A stretch of DNA of 64,000 nt from Pseudomonas oryzihabitans (GCF_006384975.1 NZ_CP021645.1:1268001-1332000); one strand, 5' to 3'; counted from the first letter of the stretch, positions 35,468 through 45,728 are shown. The notes: generated by a model from the letters alone, not told the origin. Translations and numbers: made by a program.

Positions 35468-37137
35468 CCACCTTGCCGTTATCTATCGACCAGGCATCAC
35501 CCAAGGCTACGCGCGCCAAGCTGGGCGCCGAAAGTCTGCTGGTGTTCGTGGCCGCGCTGGCGCTCTTCACGCTGGGGATCTGGGATCAGGCTCCGCAAGG
35601 CTTCGATTACCGCTGGGCGGTGTTTTTGAACGAGATGTTCCGCCACGGTGCTTCGTTCTTTCCCACCACCTATGGACAGCCCTATCCGGACTATCCCGGC
35701 ACCGCGACCTGGCTGAGCTGGCTCGTCGCCCGCGTCGTCGGCGCACCGAATCAATTCGCCAACGTACTGCCCACGGCGCTGGCCGCCGCCGGGGTACTGG
35801 GCCTGACCTACCGCATCCTCGCGGACCGCAGCCGCGCCTGGGCGCTGCTGACCATCCTCCTCGTGGCGCTGACGCCCCAATGGCTGGAAAAGGCCCGCGC
35901 GGTGTGCCTGGACCAATTGGTCGCCCTCGTGGTGCTGGGGTGCTTCTACCTCTTCTACAGCGCCGACCGTGACCAACGTCCCGGACGCCGCCTGCTGGTA
36001 CTGCCACTGTTCGCGCTCGGCTTCGCCATCCGGGGTCCGCTGGGGCTGATCGAGCCCTGCGGCATCGTCAGCATCTATTGGCTGGTGACCGCCTGGTGCG
36101 ATCCGCAACGCCGGGCGGCGGCAATCCGGGGCCTCGTCGGCTACGGCGTGGCCGGCCTCGTCATCCTGGGCCTGTGCTGGTGGACGCTGATGCAGTTGGC
36201 ACGCCTGGAGGGCGGTGAGGCCTTCGCCGCCGAGGTCTGGCACATGCAGGTCGCCGGGCGCCTGGACGAGAGCGGCAAACCCTTCTGGTTCTATCTGCAG
36301 CTGGGTCTGTATCGCTATCTGCCGGTGCTGCCGCTGGCCCTGCTGGCGCTCTGGGCCTGGCGGCGCGAGCTGCTGTTCAGCCCGGACAGCGCCGACCGTC
36401 GCCAATTGCTGTGGCTCGCCGGCTGCGGGCTGATGATCCTGGTGGGCCTGTCCATCCCGAACTTCAAGCGGGCCTATTACGTCGTGCCCATGGTGCCCTT
36501 CCTGGCCGCGGTAGCCGCCTTCGCCCTGCTACAGGCGGCGTCGCGGCTACGCTGGATGGAGGTGGCCTATCGGGCGCTCATGGGTCTGTTGCCGGGCCTG
36601 GCACTGGTCGCCCTGCTGGTCGGCCACCATCTCTGGCAGAAGCAGGGCTACTGGCCCGCGATATCCCTGCCCGCCCTCATCATCTTCTTCGCCGGACTCC
36701 AGCTGCTCAGCCTGCTGAAGTGGCGCAGCCAGCGCGGCGCCAGGCGACTGTTGACCCTCAGCGCCCTGGCGTTCGCCGCCCAATGGACGATGCTGGTAGC
36801 CGCGGTCGACCCGGTCCAGGACCTGGAGTACGACACCCGCGGCTTCGTCCAGCAGGTGGAGGGACTGCGCCAAGCGCAGCCGGGGCCGCTGGTGTTCTTC
36901 GGCATTGACCATGACGGTGAGGCGATCCGCTACATGATGAATCTCAAGCATGATGAGCAGCCCCTCTTCATCGCTCGCGAGCAGAAGGCACAGTTGGATA
37001 GCCTACCGGCGGGGTCCTGGATAATCCTCGCCCAAAAGGACCGCGACCTGCTCCAGGGCACACGCCTGGCGCAGCTGCAACCGGTGGTGGAGCGACGCTT
37101 CAATAGAAATCCCTGCCTGGTCTATCGCCTGCCCTAA
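35464..37137 (+). CDS. GT39-type membrane glycosyltransferase at the end of the arn operon
   Basis: A 557-aa inner-membrane protein with about 11-12 helices. The first periplasmic loop, DYRWAVFLNEMFRHGASFFP then YPDYPGTATWLSWL, is related to the ArnT/PMT loop, and NFKRAYYVVPMVPFLAAVAA resembles the ArnT/GT39 helix motif. A soluble C-terminal domain of ~110 residues follows. It starts in an ATGA overlap with ugd, so it is made with the Ara4N enzymes. It is not a copy of ArnT: the DESRYAQ motif is replaced. A second lipid-linked sugar transfer to LPS is the natural guess. Confidence 0.7.
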   Translation: MTTLPLSIDQASPKATRAKLGAESLLVFVAALALFTLGIWDQAPQGFDYRWAVFLNEMFRHGASFFPTTYGQPYPDYPGTATWLSWLVARVVGAPNQFANVLPTALAAAGVLGLTYRILADRSRAWALLTILLVALTPQWLEKARAVCLDQLVALVVLGCFYLFYSADRDQRPGRRLLVLPLFALGFAIRGPLGLIEPCGIVSIYWLVTAWCDPQRRAAAIRGLVGYGVAGLVILGLCWWTLMQLARLEGGEAFAAEVWHMQVAGRLDESGKPFWFYLQLGLYRYLPVLPLALLALWAWRRELLFSPDSADRRQLLWLAGCGLMILVGLSIPNFKRAYYVVPMVPFLAAVAAFALLQAASRLRWMEVAYRALMGLLPGLALVALLVGHHLWQKQGYWPAISLPALIIFFAGLQLLSLLKWRSQRGARRLLTLSALAFAAQWTMLVAAVDPVQDLEYDTRGFVQQVEGLRQAQPGPLVFFGIDHDGEAIRYMMNLKHDEQPLFIAREQKAQLDSLPAGSWIILAQKDRDLLQGTRLAQLQPVVERRFNRNPCLVYRLP

Positions 37138-37163
37138 GGTCTCCACCGGCTTGCGCGCACCTG

Positions 37164-37196
37164 AGCCAGGTCTCCTGATAGGAAGGAGCCCTGGCT
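37164..37196 (+). terminator. Likely terminator of the arn operon
   Basis: AGCCAGG-t-CTCC pairs with GGAG-c-CCTGGCT around a short loop, 27 bp after the operon's last stop. The stem is followed by ttgatag, a weak T-run. Confidence 0.6.
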
Positions 37197-37212
37197 TGAT
37201 AGACCGCGATCA

Positions 37213-37233
37213 TGGCGATCCGAAAGATCGCCA
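37213..37233. terminator. Second hairpin downstream of the arn operon
   Basis: TGGCGATC and GATCGCCA form a perfect 8-bp stem with the loop cgaaa. No T-run; possibly a backup terminator, or serving the convergent HD-GYP gene. Confidence 0.35.
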
Positions 37234-37432
37234 GTGCCTGGCTCCGTGCCGGCCAGGCGACAGGCCTGCCCGTGGCCGAGCGCCATTCCCCTTATCCGCT
37301 TTCCTGACGACAGTGGTATGGGGAATATGGTCTTCCGCCTTTGCTAGCTGCCCGGTCAGCTAAGATGGCGCGCGCCGGGAACACGGCTGCGGCCTCCGCT
37401 CCAGCATCGCCTATGGCCGAGCCCCCAGCCGG

Positions 37433-38647
37433 TCAGGCCGGTACCAACAGCTCCTTGGCACGGTAGGCATCGATATCGATGCCATAGGCACCCGCAGGCT
37501 TTATCGAGCGGACGCCGATGAGGCAGCCCTGGGCGTCCAGCGGATCGCTTGACAGGTCGAGCACGCGCTCCGGGCAGGGCTGCTGGTCGGCGTCCAGCAC
37601 GATCAGGACGCGCGGCTTCAGTTTGCTGCCGGCCTCGAAGCCGATGACGATCCCCACCTCTCCGGTACTCAATTCGACGATCTCGCCAGGGGGATAGACG
37701 CCGATCAGCTGGATGAAGGCCAGAACGACGGTTTCGTCGAATTGCGTACCCTTGGCTTCGAAGAGAATCCGCAAGGCTTCCAGACTCGAACGGCCACCGC
37801 TGTAGGGCCGGTCACTGGTAATGGCGTCATAGGCATCCACCACGGCGATGATCTTGGCCTTGAAGGGAATACGCTGCGCAGACAGCTGCCGGGGATAGCC
37901 CTTGCCGTCCAGACGTTCGTGGTGGGTATAGGCGACATCGACGGCCGCCGGCGGCACCTCGCTGTTGGCCATCAGCAACTGCCAACCGTAGGTGGTGTGG
38001 GCTTGCATGATGCGGAATTCTTCCTCGGTCAGCCGGCCCGGCTTATTGAGTATCTCGTCGGGCACCTTGATCTTGCCGACGTCATGCAGCATGCCGCACA
38101 CCCCTAGCTCCTCCAGTTCGAAGGGCAACAGGCCCAGCTCTTTGCCCAAGGCGATGGCATAGAGCGACACGCGCAGGCAATGCTCCGCCGTGTAATGATC
38201 GCGCTGCTTGATGCGCGCCAGCCAGAGGCTGGCCGCCGGGTGCTTGAGGACGCTCTCGACGCACTCCCCGACCGCCCGGCGTACTTCACCGACGTCGAGT
38301 TCCTTACCGAACTTGACGGCGTCGAGCAGCCGCATCGATACCGCCCGGGCTTCCCGCCATACCGGTTCGGTAACCTTGACCGCCTCCCGGTAATCGATGG
38401 CATAGGTCTTGGTCTGACCGCCCAGCGCCTGATTAGCTGATAGCGGTGTCGCCGACGCGCTTTGACGCCGATCCACCCAGACGAATTCGCAGGTTTCCTG
38501 CAGAGCACGGATGTCATGGACACTTTGGATGGGAAAGCCCTGGAACAGAAAGGGCGTGCCCTCCCAGGGACGATCCAATTCGCAAACGTACATACCCAAC
38601 TGTAGCTGGGAGACAGGGACTCTGATGCTGTATTGAGGCAACGCCAT
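37433..38647 (-). CDS. HD-GYP domain cyclic-di-GMP phosphodiesterase
   Basis: A 404-aa cytoplasmic protein. Residues 1-125 are a DUF3391-type N-terminal domain (VPVSQLQLGMYVCELDRPWE). The HD-GYP domain then shows the early His in DHYTAEHCLRVSLYA, the metal pair HD at 188-189 (MLHDVGKIKVPDEILNKPG), the His pair at 242-243 (THHERLDGKGYP) and GYP at 250-252. All residues needed for c-di-GMP hydrolysis are present. Stands alone; it may link to motility with the chemoreceptor upstream. Confidence 0.88.
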   Translation of the reverse strand: MALPQYSIRVPVSQLQLGMYVCELDRPWEGTPFLFQGFPIQSVHDIRALQETCEFVWVDRRQSASATPLSANQALGGQTKTYAIDYREAVKVTEPVWREARAVSMRLLDAVKFGKELDVGEVRRAVGECVESVLKHPAASLWLARIKQRDHYTAEHCLRVSLYAIALGKELGLLPFELEELGVCGMLHDVGKIKVPDEILNKPGRLTEEEFRIMQAHTTYGWQLLMANSEVPPAAVDVAYTHHERLDGKGYPRQLSAQRIPFKAKIIAVVDAYDAITSDRPYSGGRSSLEALRILFEAKGTQFDETVVLAFIQLIGVYPPGEIVELSTGEVGIVIGFEAGSKLKPRVLIVLDADQQPCPERVLDLSSDPLDAQGCLIGVRSIKPAGAYGIDIDAYRAKELLVPA

Positions 38648-39029
38648 GATTGCTCTAATAAGGGGGCAGTGGACTTGCCTGAAGAGATCTTACAACCGCG
38701 ACTGATACAAAAAGCCATTATTTATGGAAGCGCCAAGCCTGCCCGTGCCAATGAACCGCAGAAATGAGTGGCTGGAGGTAATTTATCGGCTGCCAGAAGC
38801 GCCAGGCGGCTCAGCGCCCTCGGGGTTCCAAGGCTGGCCTGCAGGCTTCAGCGCCGACCGGGGTGACGCACCGCCAGCCCGCGGTTGCGCTACCGGCGCC
38901 TCGAACACCCCCGGCACACGCGCACGCCCTCTGCTTGAGCTTTGACGCCAGCACGGCAGTGATCGCCAGGCCAACGATCGAAACGTCGGCACTCAAGGCA
39001 TGCAGCCCCACGCTAGGCGTCCCGCCCCC
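38648..39029. other. Gene-free interval of about 380 bp
   Basis: Between the HD-GYP gene start and the chemoreceptor stop. The left 100 bp are A+T-richer and probably hold the HD-GYP promoter. The rest is GC-rich with no convincing gene on either strand and no hairpin of note. Confidence 0.4.
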
Positions 39030-40658
39030 TCACGCCAGCTTGAAGCGCCTTACCAAGGTCTCCAGCTCCCCCGCCAACCCGGAAAGCTCTTCACTGGCAC
39101 CCACGGTTTGCCGATTGCCATCGCTGGTCTGCACCGAAAGGTCGCGGATGCTGATGAGGTTGCGGTCCACCTCGCGGGAGACATGGGCCTGTTCTTCGGC
39201 GGCAGTGGCGATCTGCAGATTGCGTTCGTCGATCAGGCGGACGGCCTGGAGGATGTCATTCAGGGCGCGGCCGGCGTCCTGGGCGATCTCGTAGGTCGCG
39301 TGGGCCTGGCTGGTGCTGAGGCGCATCGAGTCCACGGCTTCGGCTGAGCCCTTCTGGATGGTCTGGATCATCTGTTCGATCTCGCGGGTCGAGGTTTGGG
39401 TACGGTGCGCCAGGGCGCGTACCTCGTCGGCGACCACGGCGAAACCACGGCCCTGCTCGCCGGCGCGGGCCGCTTCGATGGCGGCGTTCAGCGCCAGCAG
39501 GTTGGTCTGCTCGGCAATGGCGCCGATCACGCTCAGCACCTGGCTGATGTCCTGGGCCTGCCCGGCCAGGCCTTCGACCTGGACCGAGGTCGATTGCACC
39601 TGTTGGCTGAGGCGCTGCATGGCGTCGAGCGCCTCGCCGACCTTGGCGTTGCCGCTTTCCGCGGCGGCGCTGGATTCGCGCGCCGCCTGGGAGGTAGAGG
39701 CCGCGTTGCGGGCCACCTCTTCCACCGCGGCGCTCATCTCGGTGACTGCGGTGGCGGCCTGGTCGATCTCGGCGTTCTGGTGGGACAGCGCCCGACTGGC
39801 GTCATCGGTCACCAGGGTCATGGTCTGGGCCGTCTCGCTCAGGCGATTGGACGAGCGCGAGATGCCATGCAGGGTGTCCTTGAGGTTGCCCTGCATCTGC
39901 GCCAGGGCGCGCATAAGGCCGGCGGCCTCGTCGGCGCCGGTCGGATCTATCTTGCCGGTCAGCTCGCCCTGGGCGATGGCGTTGGCCACGGCCAGGGAAG
40001 CACCGATCGGCTGGGCCAGGCTATGCGTCAGGCGCCAGGCCAGCAGCAGCGTCGCCAGTACCGCCAGCAGCATGATGGCCAGCACGACGCGCACGCTGTG
40101 GTCATAGATCTCCGTCGCGGACTGACCGGCCAGGCGAGCGCCCTCGGCGTTGAAATCACGCAGTTGGGTGAGCTGCTCTTGATAGGCCTCCGCCCGCCCC
40201 CGCTGTTCGCCGTTGGCCAGGCTGAGCGCCTGGGCATGGTCGGTCTTGGCCAGGGCGACGACGCGATCCAGGCCGTCGAGATAGGCCTTCATCTGCGCGG
40301 CGGCCCGCTCGAAACTGGCCCGTCCTTCCACAGTCGAGATGAGATGTTCGCGGTAGTAGTCCGTCCGCGCGTTCATCACGTCACGGTTCTGTTCGATCTG
40401 CTGAGCCGCCTTGGCAATGGCGGCACTGTCGTCGGTGGCCAGCAGGCGGATGCTTTCCAAGCGGGTGTGCATCAACGCGACCTGGATATCGTCAGCCGTT
40501 TGCACGCTCGCCAGCCACTTGGCCTCCATCGCCTGCTCGGTGGCGCGCAGTGCGCCGAGCTGGATCAGGGCGAAACCGCCGAGCAGGATCACGAACAGGG
40601 TAATGGCGCCAAAGCATAGGGTGGCGCGAGGGGCGATACGGAACGAGCGAAGATTCAA
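39030..40658 (-). CDS. Methyl-accepting chemotaxis protein
   Basis: A 542-aa chemoreceptor. TM1 follows the N terminus ([20 protein letters not shown]), then a periplasmic four-helix-bundle sensor of ~150 residues, TM2 ([18 protein letters not shown]), HAMP and the signalling domain with the tip [20 protein letters not shown]. The start is a TTG with AGGAG six nt upstream, giving (M)[16 protein letters not shown], the usual N terminus of this Pseudomonas type; the ATG fifteen codons earlier has no ribosome site. Ligand unknown. Confidence 0.88.
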   Translation of the reverse strand: MNLRSFRIAPRATLCFGAITLFVILLGGFALIQLGALRATEQAMEAKWLASVQTADDIQVALMHTRLESIRLLATDDSAAIAKAAQQIEQNRDVMNARTDYYREHLISTVEGRASFERAAAQMKAYLDGLDRVVALAKTDHAQALSLANGEQRGRAEAYQEQLTQLRDFNAEGARLAGQSATEIYDHSVRVVLAIMLLAVLATLLLAWRLTHSLAQPIGASLAVANAIAQGELTGKIDPTGADEAAGLMRALAQMQGNLKDTLHGISRSSNRLSETAQTMTLVTDDASRALSHQNAEIDQAATAVTEMSAAVEEVARNAASTSQAARESSAAAESGNAKVGEALDAMQRLSQQVQSTSVQVEGLAGQAQDISQVLSVIGAIAEQTNLLALNAAIEAARAGEQGRGFAVVADEVRALAHRTQTSTREIEQMIQTIQKGSAEAVDSMRLSTSQAHATYEIAQDAGRALNDILQAVRLIDERNLQIATAAEEQAHVSREVDRNLISIRDLSVQTSDGNRQTVGASEELSGLAGELETLVRRFKLA

Positions 40659-40804
40659 GAGGGGCTCCTGGGATCGGCGGATGCGATCTTCTAGCCCCCA
40701 CAATCGACTGACTATTTACTATCTTGAGCCTCACCGCGACGAGCGTGGCAACGCAGTCGCCCACTGGCTCGTCAGCGCTCACGCGCCTTGGCTCGAAAGC
40801 AGAA

Positions 40805-41428
40805 CTACCGCGGCGCCTCCAACCGCTCCACCATCTTCACCAATTCCGCCAGCGAACCGGCCTGCAGCTTGCGCATGAGGGCGGCGCGGCGCACCTTGAC
40901 GGTGATTTCGCTGACGCCCAGCTGAGCGGCGATCTGCTTGTTGAGCAGGCCGGTGACCACCCGCGCCAGCACGGCGCGCTCGCCGTCGTTGAGGGTCTCG
41001 ACCCGGGCCTGCAACTCCTGCAGTTGCGCCCGCTGCGCATGGGTCTCCTGGGCCTTGCGCAGGGCCTGGTCGATGGCGTCGAGCAGATCCTGGTCGCGGA
41101 AGGGCTTGGTGAGGAATTCCAGGGCGCCCTGCTTCATGGCCCGTACCGACATGGGGATGTCGCCGTGGCCGGTGATGAAGATGATCGGCAAGGCCAGTTC
41201 GCGGCGCTGTAGCTCTTGCTGCAGATCCAGGCCGTTCATGCCCGGCATGCGCACATCGAGCACCAGGCAGGCCGGGACGTCGAAGCGGGCCCGGTCGAGG
41301 AAGTCGGCCGCCGACACATAGCTATGGGTGGTGAGCCCCACGGACGCCAGCAAGTCTTCCAGGGCGGCGCGCACCGAGGCGTCGTCGTCCACTAGGTGGA
41401 CCAGGGTGGGTGAAGCGAGCTCCGTCAT
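40805..41428 (-). CDS. FixJ/NarL-type response regulator
   Basis: A 207-aa regulator. Receiver domain: VHLVDDDASVRAALEDLLAS, phospho-Asp at about 58 (CLVLDVRMPGMNG), ITGHGDIPMSVRAMKQGALE and FLTKPFRDQDLL, which is the FixJ-subfamily wording. A LuxR-type helix-turn-helix follows (LNDGERAVLARVVTGLLNKQ, then LGVSEITVKVRRAALMRKLQ). Overlaps the kinase gene by 4 nt. Targets unknown; the chemoreceptor or the ABC importer nearby are candidates by position only. Confidence 0.87.
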   Translation of the reverse strand: MTELASPTLVHLVDDDASVRAALEDLLASVGLTTHSYVSAADFLDRARFDVPACLVLDVRMPGMNGLDLQQELQRRELALPIIFITGHGDIPMSVRAMKQGALEFLTKPFRDQDLLDAIDQALRKAQETHAQRAQLQELQARVETLNDGERAVLARVVTGLLNKQIAAQLGVSEITVKVRRAALMRKLQAGSLAELVKMVERLEAPR

Positions 41429-42483
41429 GGTTCCTGATCCTTCGGCAGGCTGCAGTAGACGCCGGTCCCCCCCTCGGGTAACGAGGTCGCCCAGATCCGG
41501 CCGCCATGAGCTTCGACGATGGAGCGACTGAGCGCCAGCCCCAGGCCCATGCCCTGCTCCTTCGTGGTGTAGAAGGCTTCGAACATCTGCTCGCGAGCCG
41601 CAGGACTCAGGCCGCGACCGCTGTCTTCCACCCCCAGGCGGATACAGCCGGCGGTATCCAGCGCCACCTGGATGACCACCCGGCGTTGCTCGGGCGGCAC
41701 GCCCTCCAGGGCATCGAGGGCATTGAGCAGTAGGTTGAGCACGACCTGCTGCAACTGGCTGCGGTCGGCCAGCAACGGCGGCAGGCCCTCCTGCAGACGC
41801 ACGTCCACCGCCACCTGACGCTGGACCAGCTCGGCCCGGACGAAGTCGAGCACCTGTTCCACGGTGTCGGCGACGTTCAGCCAATCCTTGGCCACCTGGG
41901 CCTGACGCACCAGGCCGCGCACCCGGGCGATCACCTCACTGGCGCGGTGGGCGTCGTCGATGACCCGCTGCGCCGCCTGCACCGCGCGCTCCACCTGCGG
42001 CGGCTGATTGGTCAGCCAGCGTTGGCAGGCGTTGCCGCTGGCGGCGATGGCGGTGAGCGGCTGGTTGATCTCGTGGGCGATGGAGGCCGCCAGCTCGCCG
42101 AGCTGGCTCAGGCGCCCGGCCTGGGTCAGGCGCGTCCGCGCTGCCTCGGCGGCGCGCTTGGCGGCATCCAGGCGCAAGGCCAGGGCGGCGACCGCGACGA
42201 TGGCCAGCAGGCTGATGACACAATTGACCAACCCGGCATCACGATCACCGCTACGGGTGATGACATAGCTGCACAGCACCAGCAGCGCACAGCCCAACGC
42301 CGTGACGGTGACACCACGGGTGGAGAGGAAGCCCGCGGCCAGCAGCACCACCACCACCTGGAAGACGCCAATGGCGATCTCCCGATCGGTTAAGGTATCC
42401 AGCAGGGCGATGCCGAGCGCCAGGGCGCAGAGTCCACCCAGGCGCAGCCAGTGGGTGGTGGTGGCGAAAGGTCGTCGATCCAT
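41425..42483 (-). CDS. Sensor histidine kinase paired with the FixJ-like regulator
   Basis: A 352-aa membrane kinase. About four N-terminal helices in residues 15-105 with almost no periplasmic loop, so the sensor is likely intramembrane or redox-linked. The H-box ASIAHEINQPLTAIAASGNA has the phospho-His at 137, and the HEINQPL form is that of FixL-type kinases. The ATPase domain has NLLLNALDAL, DSGRGLSPAAREQMFEAFYT and MGLGLALSRSIVEAHGG. No PAS domain is visible, unlike FixL. Confidence 0.87.
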   Translation of the reverse strand: MDRRPFATTTHWLRLGGLCALALGIALLDTLTDREIAIGVFQVVVVLLAAGFLSTRGVTVTALGCALLVLCSYVITRSGDRDAGLVNCVISLLAIVAVAALALRLDAAKRAAEAARTRLTQAGRLSQLGELAASIAHEINQPLTAIAASGNACQRWLTNQPPQVERAVQAAQRVIDDAHRASEVIARVRGLVRQAQVAKDWLNVADTVEQVLDFVRAELVQRQVAVDVRLQEGLPPLLADRSQLQQVVLNLLLNALDALEGVPPEQRRVVIQVALDTAGCIRLGVEDSGRGLSPAAREQMFEAFYTTKEQGMGLGLALSRSIVEAHGGRIWATSLPEGGTGVYCSLPKDQEP

Positions 42484-42533
42484 GGCCAGTCTCTCGTCGA
42501 ATGCCGCGCCGGTCGTACCAGCGCGGGAAGTGT

Positions 42534-43841
42534 TTAACCCGGATTCTCCAGGCTGAACATGTCGGCCGCTTGATCATAGGCGAAGAGTTCACCATAGCGC
42601 CCCCATTGGATGGCGCTGCCAAGGGTGCGGGCGGCATCGGCCTCGTCCATGAAGTCCTCCAGCTCGTCGCGGAAACGCCGCGCTGGCGCCGTGTGGCCCT
42701 GGCGATCGTCCAGCACCCGGCGGATATGGCCGACCAGGGGCACGAAGTTGAGCAACTGTCGGGCGAACAGTTGCTTGCGCACGTCCACGCCGGCTTCGAC
42801 ATAGGCGCGACCCGGCGCGAGCAGGCGCAGGTCGCCGCCTTCCAACACCGCGAAGCGCAACAATTGCAGCACCTCGGCCAGGGGGAAGAGTTCATCCAGC
42901 GCATAGCCCAGGCCACCGGCCAGTTCCGGCAGGTCGGCGCGGCCATTGTAGGGCGCGGCATGGACCGCCTCCAGCAGGCCCGCCAGGGCGTTGGTGGAGA
43001 CGGTGGGCAGCAGCATGCCCAGGCCATTGCCGGGGAAGCCCCCTTCCTGGGCGGCCGGCGTGGCCTCCCCGGTCATGCGCACGTAGATTTCCTCCACCAG
43101 CTCGCGGAAGGCAGGATCGTGGCGATTGCGCGGCTGCGGCAGGTCGATGCGGATCTCGCTGGCGACCCGGCCCGGATTGCTGGAGAAGATCAGCACCCGG
43201 TCGCAGAGCAGCACCGCCTCGGCGATGTTGTGGGTGACCATGAGGATGGAGCGGATCGGCATGCGACCCTCGACCCAGAGATCGAGCAGATCGGTTCTCA
43301 GGGTCTCGGCGGTGAGCACGTCCAGCGCCGAGAAGGGTTCGTCCATCAGCAGCACGTCCGGATGCACCACCAGGGCACGGGCCAGGCCGACGCGCTGGCG
43401 CATGCCGCCTGAGAGTTCCTTGGGATAGGCGCTCTCGAAGCCGTCCAGGCCGATCAGGTCGATGGCCGCCAGGGCGCGGCGGCGGCGCTCTTCCAGGGGC
43501 ACGTGCAGCGCCTCCAGGCCGATCTCGACGTTTTGCAACACGGTCAGCCAGGGGAACAGAGCGAAGCTCTGGAACACCATGCTGACGCGGGCGCGCTGGC
43601 CGTCGTCCTTGGGCGGGAAGTCGACGGTGCCGCCGCTGGGAGTGATCAGTCCGGCGATGGAACGCAGCAGGGTCGACTTGCCCGAGCCGGAACGGCCCAG
43701 CAGGCCGACGATCTCGTTTTCGTGCAGGGTCAGGGAGACCCCGTCGAGCACTACGCGGGCCGGGCCGCCGGCGTTGCCGTAGAGCTGACGGACATCCTGG
43801 ACGTCGATCAGGGGACGCTGATTCAGAGTGGTCAGGTTCAT
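42534..43841 (-). CDS. ABC transporter ATP-binding protein, nitrate/sulfonate class with C-terminal AAA-associated domain
   Basis: A 435-aa ATPase. Walker A GLLGRSGSGKSTLLRSIAGL, signature LSGGMRQRVGLARALVVHPD, Walker B VLLMDEPFSALD and the H-loop MVTHNIAEAVLL are intact. Past residue ~275 comes an extra ~150-residue module (PELAGGLGYALDELFPLAEV and the ENPG end) of the AAA-associated C-terminal type, probably regulatory. Follows the permease by 12 bp. No binding protein gene is adjacent. Confidence 0.85.
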   Translation of the reverse strand: MNLTTLNQRPLIDVQDVRQLYGNAGGPARVVLDGVSLTLHENEIVGLLGRSGSGKSTLLRSIAGLITPSGGTVDFPPKDDGQRARVSMVFQSFALFPWLTVLQNVEIGLEALHVPLEERRRRALAAIDLIGLDGFESAYPKELSGGMRQRVGLARALVVHPDVLLMDEPFSALDVLTAETLRTDLLDLWVEGRMPIRSILMVTHNIAEAVLLCDRVLIFSSNPGRVASEIRIDLPQPRNRHDPAFRELVEEIYVRMTGEATPAAQEGGFPGNGLGMLLPTVSTNALAGLLEAVHAAPYNGRADLPELAGGLGYALDELFPLAEVLQLLRFAVLEGGDLRLLAPGRAYVEAGVDVRKQLFARQLLNFVPLVGHIRRVLDDRQGHTAPARRFRDELEDFMDEADAARTLGSAIQWGRYGELFAYDQAADMFSLENPG

Positions 43842-43853
43842 TGCGTTTCTCCT

Positions 43854-45608
43854 CTAGTCCAGCCGCAGGCGCCGTTCGGCGTAGGCATACAGAGGCCGCC
43901 AGAGCAGCCGGTTGAATCCGAGCACGAAGACCGACATCACCACGATGCCCAGGGCCACCCGGGGGAAATCCCCGGCGGTGGTCATCTGTGCGATGTAGGC
44001 ACCCAGGCCGTGGGCCTGCAGGCGCTCGTTACCCCAGCTCACCACCTCGGCGACGATACTGGCGTTCCAGGAGCCGCCGGCGGCGGTCAGGGCGCCGGTG
44101 ACGTAGTAGGGAAAGATCGCCGGCAGGGCCAGTTGCCGCCACCACTGCCAGCGCTTGATGCCGAACAGCCGGGCCGCTTCGCGCAGGTCGTTGGGCACCA
44201 CGCTGGCACCGGCGATGACGTTGAACAGGATGTACCACTGGGTGCCCAGCACCATCAGCGGCGACAACCAGATGTCCGGATTCAGGTGGAAGGTGACGAT
44301 GCCCACCACTGCCACCGGGAACAGCACGTTGGCTGGGAAGGCAGCGAGGAACTGGGCCACTGCCTGCAACCGCTGCGACCAGCCCGGGCGCATGCCGATC
44401 CAGACGCCGATCGGCACCCAGATCAGGCTGGCGATGACGATCAGCAGCAGGACCCGGACCATGGTGATCAGCCCCAGGCCGAACACCGAGACCACCTCGG
44501 GCCAGTAGACGCCCTCGGCGATGAAGCGGAACAGCGCATAGACCGCGTAGGGCAGCACCAGCAGCAGCAAGGCATACCAAAGCAGGTCCAGGCCGCGCTG
44601 CAGCCAGGCACGACCCTGGGGTGCCAAGTGCCAGTGCGGCCAGGCCCGGCGAATCCGCGGGGTAGCGAGCTGGGTGCAGAAACTGCCGAAGCCGGCCAGC
44701 ACGCGACCCAGGCGGGCACGGCGGACCAGGTCATAGACCCAGGAACGCGGCACCTGCTGGCTGGCGGTCTGCTCGACGCGGAAGCGATCGGCCCAGGCCA
44801 CCACCGGACGAAAGCACAGCTGGTCGTAGAGCAGGATCACCAGGCCCATGGCCAGCACCGCCCAACCGATGGCGGCGATGTCCTGCTTGGCGATGGCCAG
44901 CGCCAGCCAGGAGCCGATGCCCGGCAGGTTGATGGTGTTGTCGCCGACGGTGATGGCTTCCGAGGCCACCACGAAGAACCAGCCACCGGACATGGACATC
45001 ATGGTGTTCCACACCAGGCCGGGAATGGCGAACGGCAACTCCAGGCGGAAGAACCGGCGCCAGGGCGAGAGGCCGAACTGGCGACTCACCTGCTGCAGAT
45101 CCTCGGGCACGGTGCGCAGCGACTGGTAGAAACCGAAGGCCATGTTCCAGGCTTGGCTGGTGAAGATGGCGAAGATCGCCGCGCACTCGGCGCCCAGCTC
45201 CCGACCGGGGAACAGGCCCATGAAGAAGCTCACGGTGAAGGTCAGGAAGCCGAGGATGGGCACCGACTGCAGGATGTCGATGGCCGGCAGGATGATCATC
45301 TCCGCCTTGCGGCTCTTGGCCGCCAGGGTGGCGAAGACGAAGGTGAACAGCAGCGAGGCACCCAGGGCGATGAACATGCGCAGGGTGGTACGCAGGGCAT
45401 ACTCGGGCAGGCGCGCCAGGTCCAGGGTCACGGGATCGGCGTCCAGCACCGCCAGCGGCTGGCGCATCTCGCTGAAGCCGTGCCAGATCAGCGCCAGGGC
45501 GACCAGACCCAGCAGCAGGCAGAGGCCATCGGCCCAGAGGGAAGTCGGACGTTGCCGCGGCAGGCGCGGCGCCACGGCAGGGGCGTAGAGGCCAGGAAGG
45601 GTCTTCAT
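43854..45608 (-). CDS. ABC transporter permease, fused double-domain (nitrate/taurine class)
   Basis: A 584-aa inner-membrane protein that contains two permease modules in tandem. Each has its own EAA-type loop: EDLQQVSRQFGLSPWRRFFR in the first and NDLREAARLFGIKRWQWWRQ in the second. One chain thus supplies both halves of the pore. Starts the operon with the ATPase. An inverted repeat TATACC-aa-GGTATA lies about 120 bp upstream. Substrate unknown; the class imports anions such as nitrate, sulfonates or bicarbonate. Confidence 0.85.
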   Translation of the reverse strand: MKTLPGLYAPAVAPRLPRQRPTSLWADGLCLLLGLVALALIWHGFSEMRQPLAVLDADPVTLDLARLPEYALRTTLRMFIALGASLLFTFVFATLAAKSRKAEMIILPAIDILQSVPILGFLTFTVSFFMGLFPGRELGAECAAIFAIFTSQAWNMAFGFYQSLRTVPEDLQQVSRQFGLSPWRRFFRLELPFAIPGLVWNTMMSMSGGWFFVVASEAITVGDNTINLPGIGSWLALAIAKQDIAAIGWAVLAMGLVILLYDQLCFRPVVAWADRFRVEQTASQQVPRSWVYDLVRRARLGRVLAGFGSFCTQLATPRIRRAWPHWHLAPQGRAWLQRGLDLLWYALLLLVLPYAVYALFRFIAEGVYWPEVVSVFGLGLITMVRVLLLIVIASLIWVPIGVWIGMRPGWSQRLQAVAQFLAAFPANVLFPVAVVGIVTFHLNPDIWLSPLMVLGTQWYILFNVIAGASVVPNDLREAARLFGIKRWQWWRQLALPAIFPYYVTGALTAAGGSWNASIVAEVVSWGNERLQAHGLGAYIAQMTTAGDFPRVALGIVVMSVFVLGFNRLLWRPLYAYAERRLRLD

Positions 45609-45728
45609 GGCGTACCTCGTAGATGAGCGGGTAGGGAAACGGCCTGGCCCCTGCCGCGCAGGTTCCAGCCGCCGGGCTAATCTAGGTCCGCCGTGGCGTC
45701 CAAGCCATTGAAACGATGGATGTCTGGT

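Noticed and set aside
38724..39011. Small frames in the gap upstream of the HD-GYP gene
   Set aside because: Several frames of 60-75 codons exist on both strands, but none has a ribosome site, domain or biased codon use.
43503..45626. 707-codon plus-strand frame opposite the double permease
   Set aside because: Gln/His/Gly-rich antisense shadow of the permease and ATPase genes.
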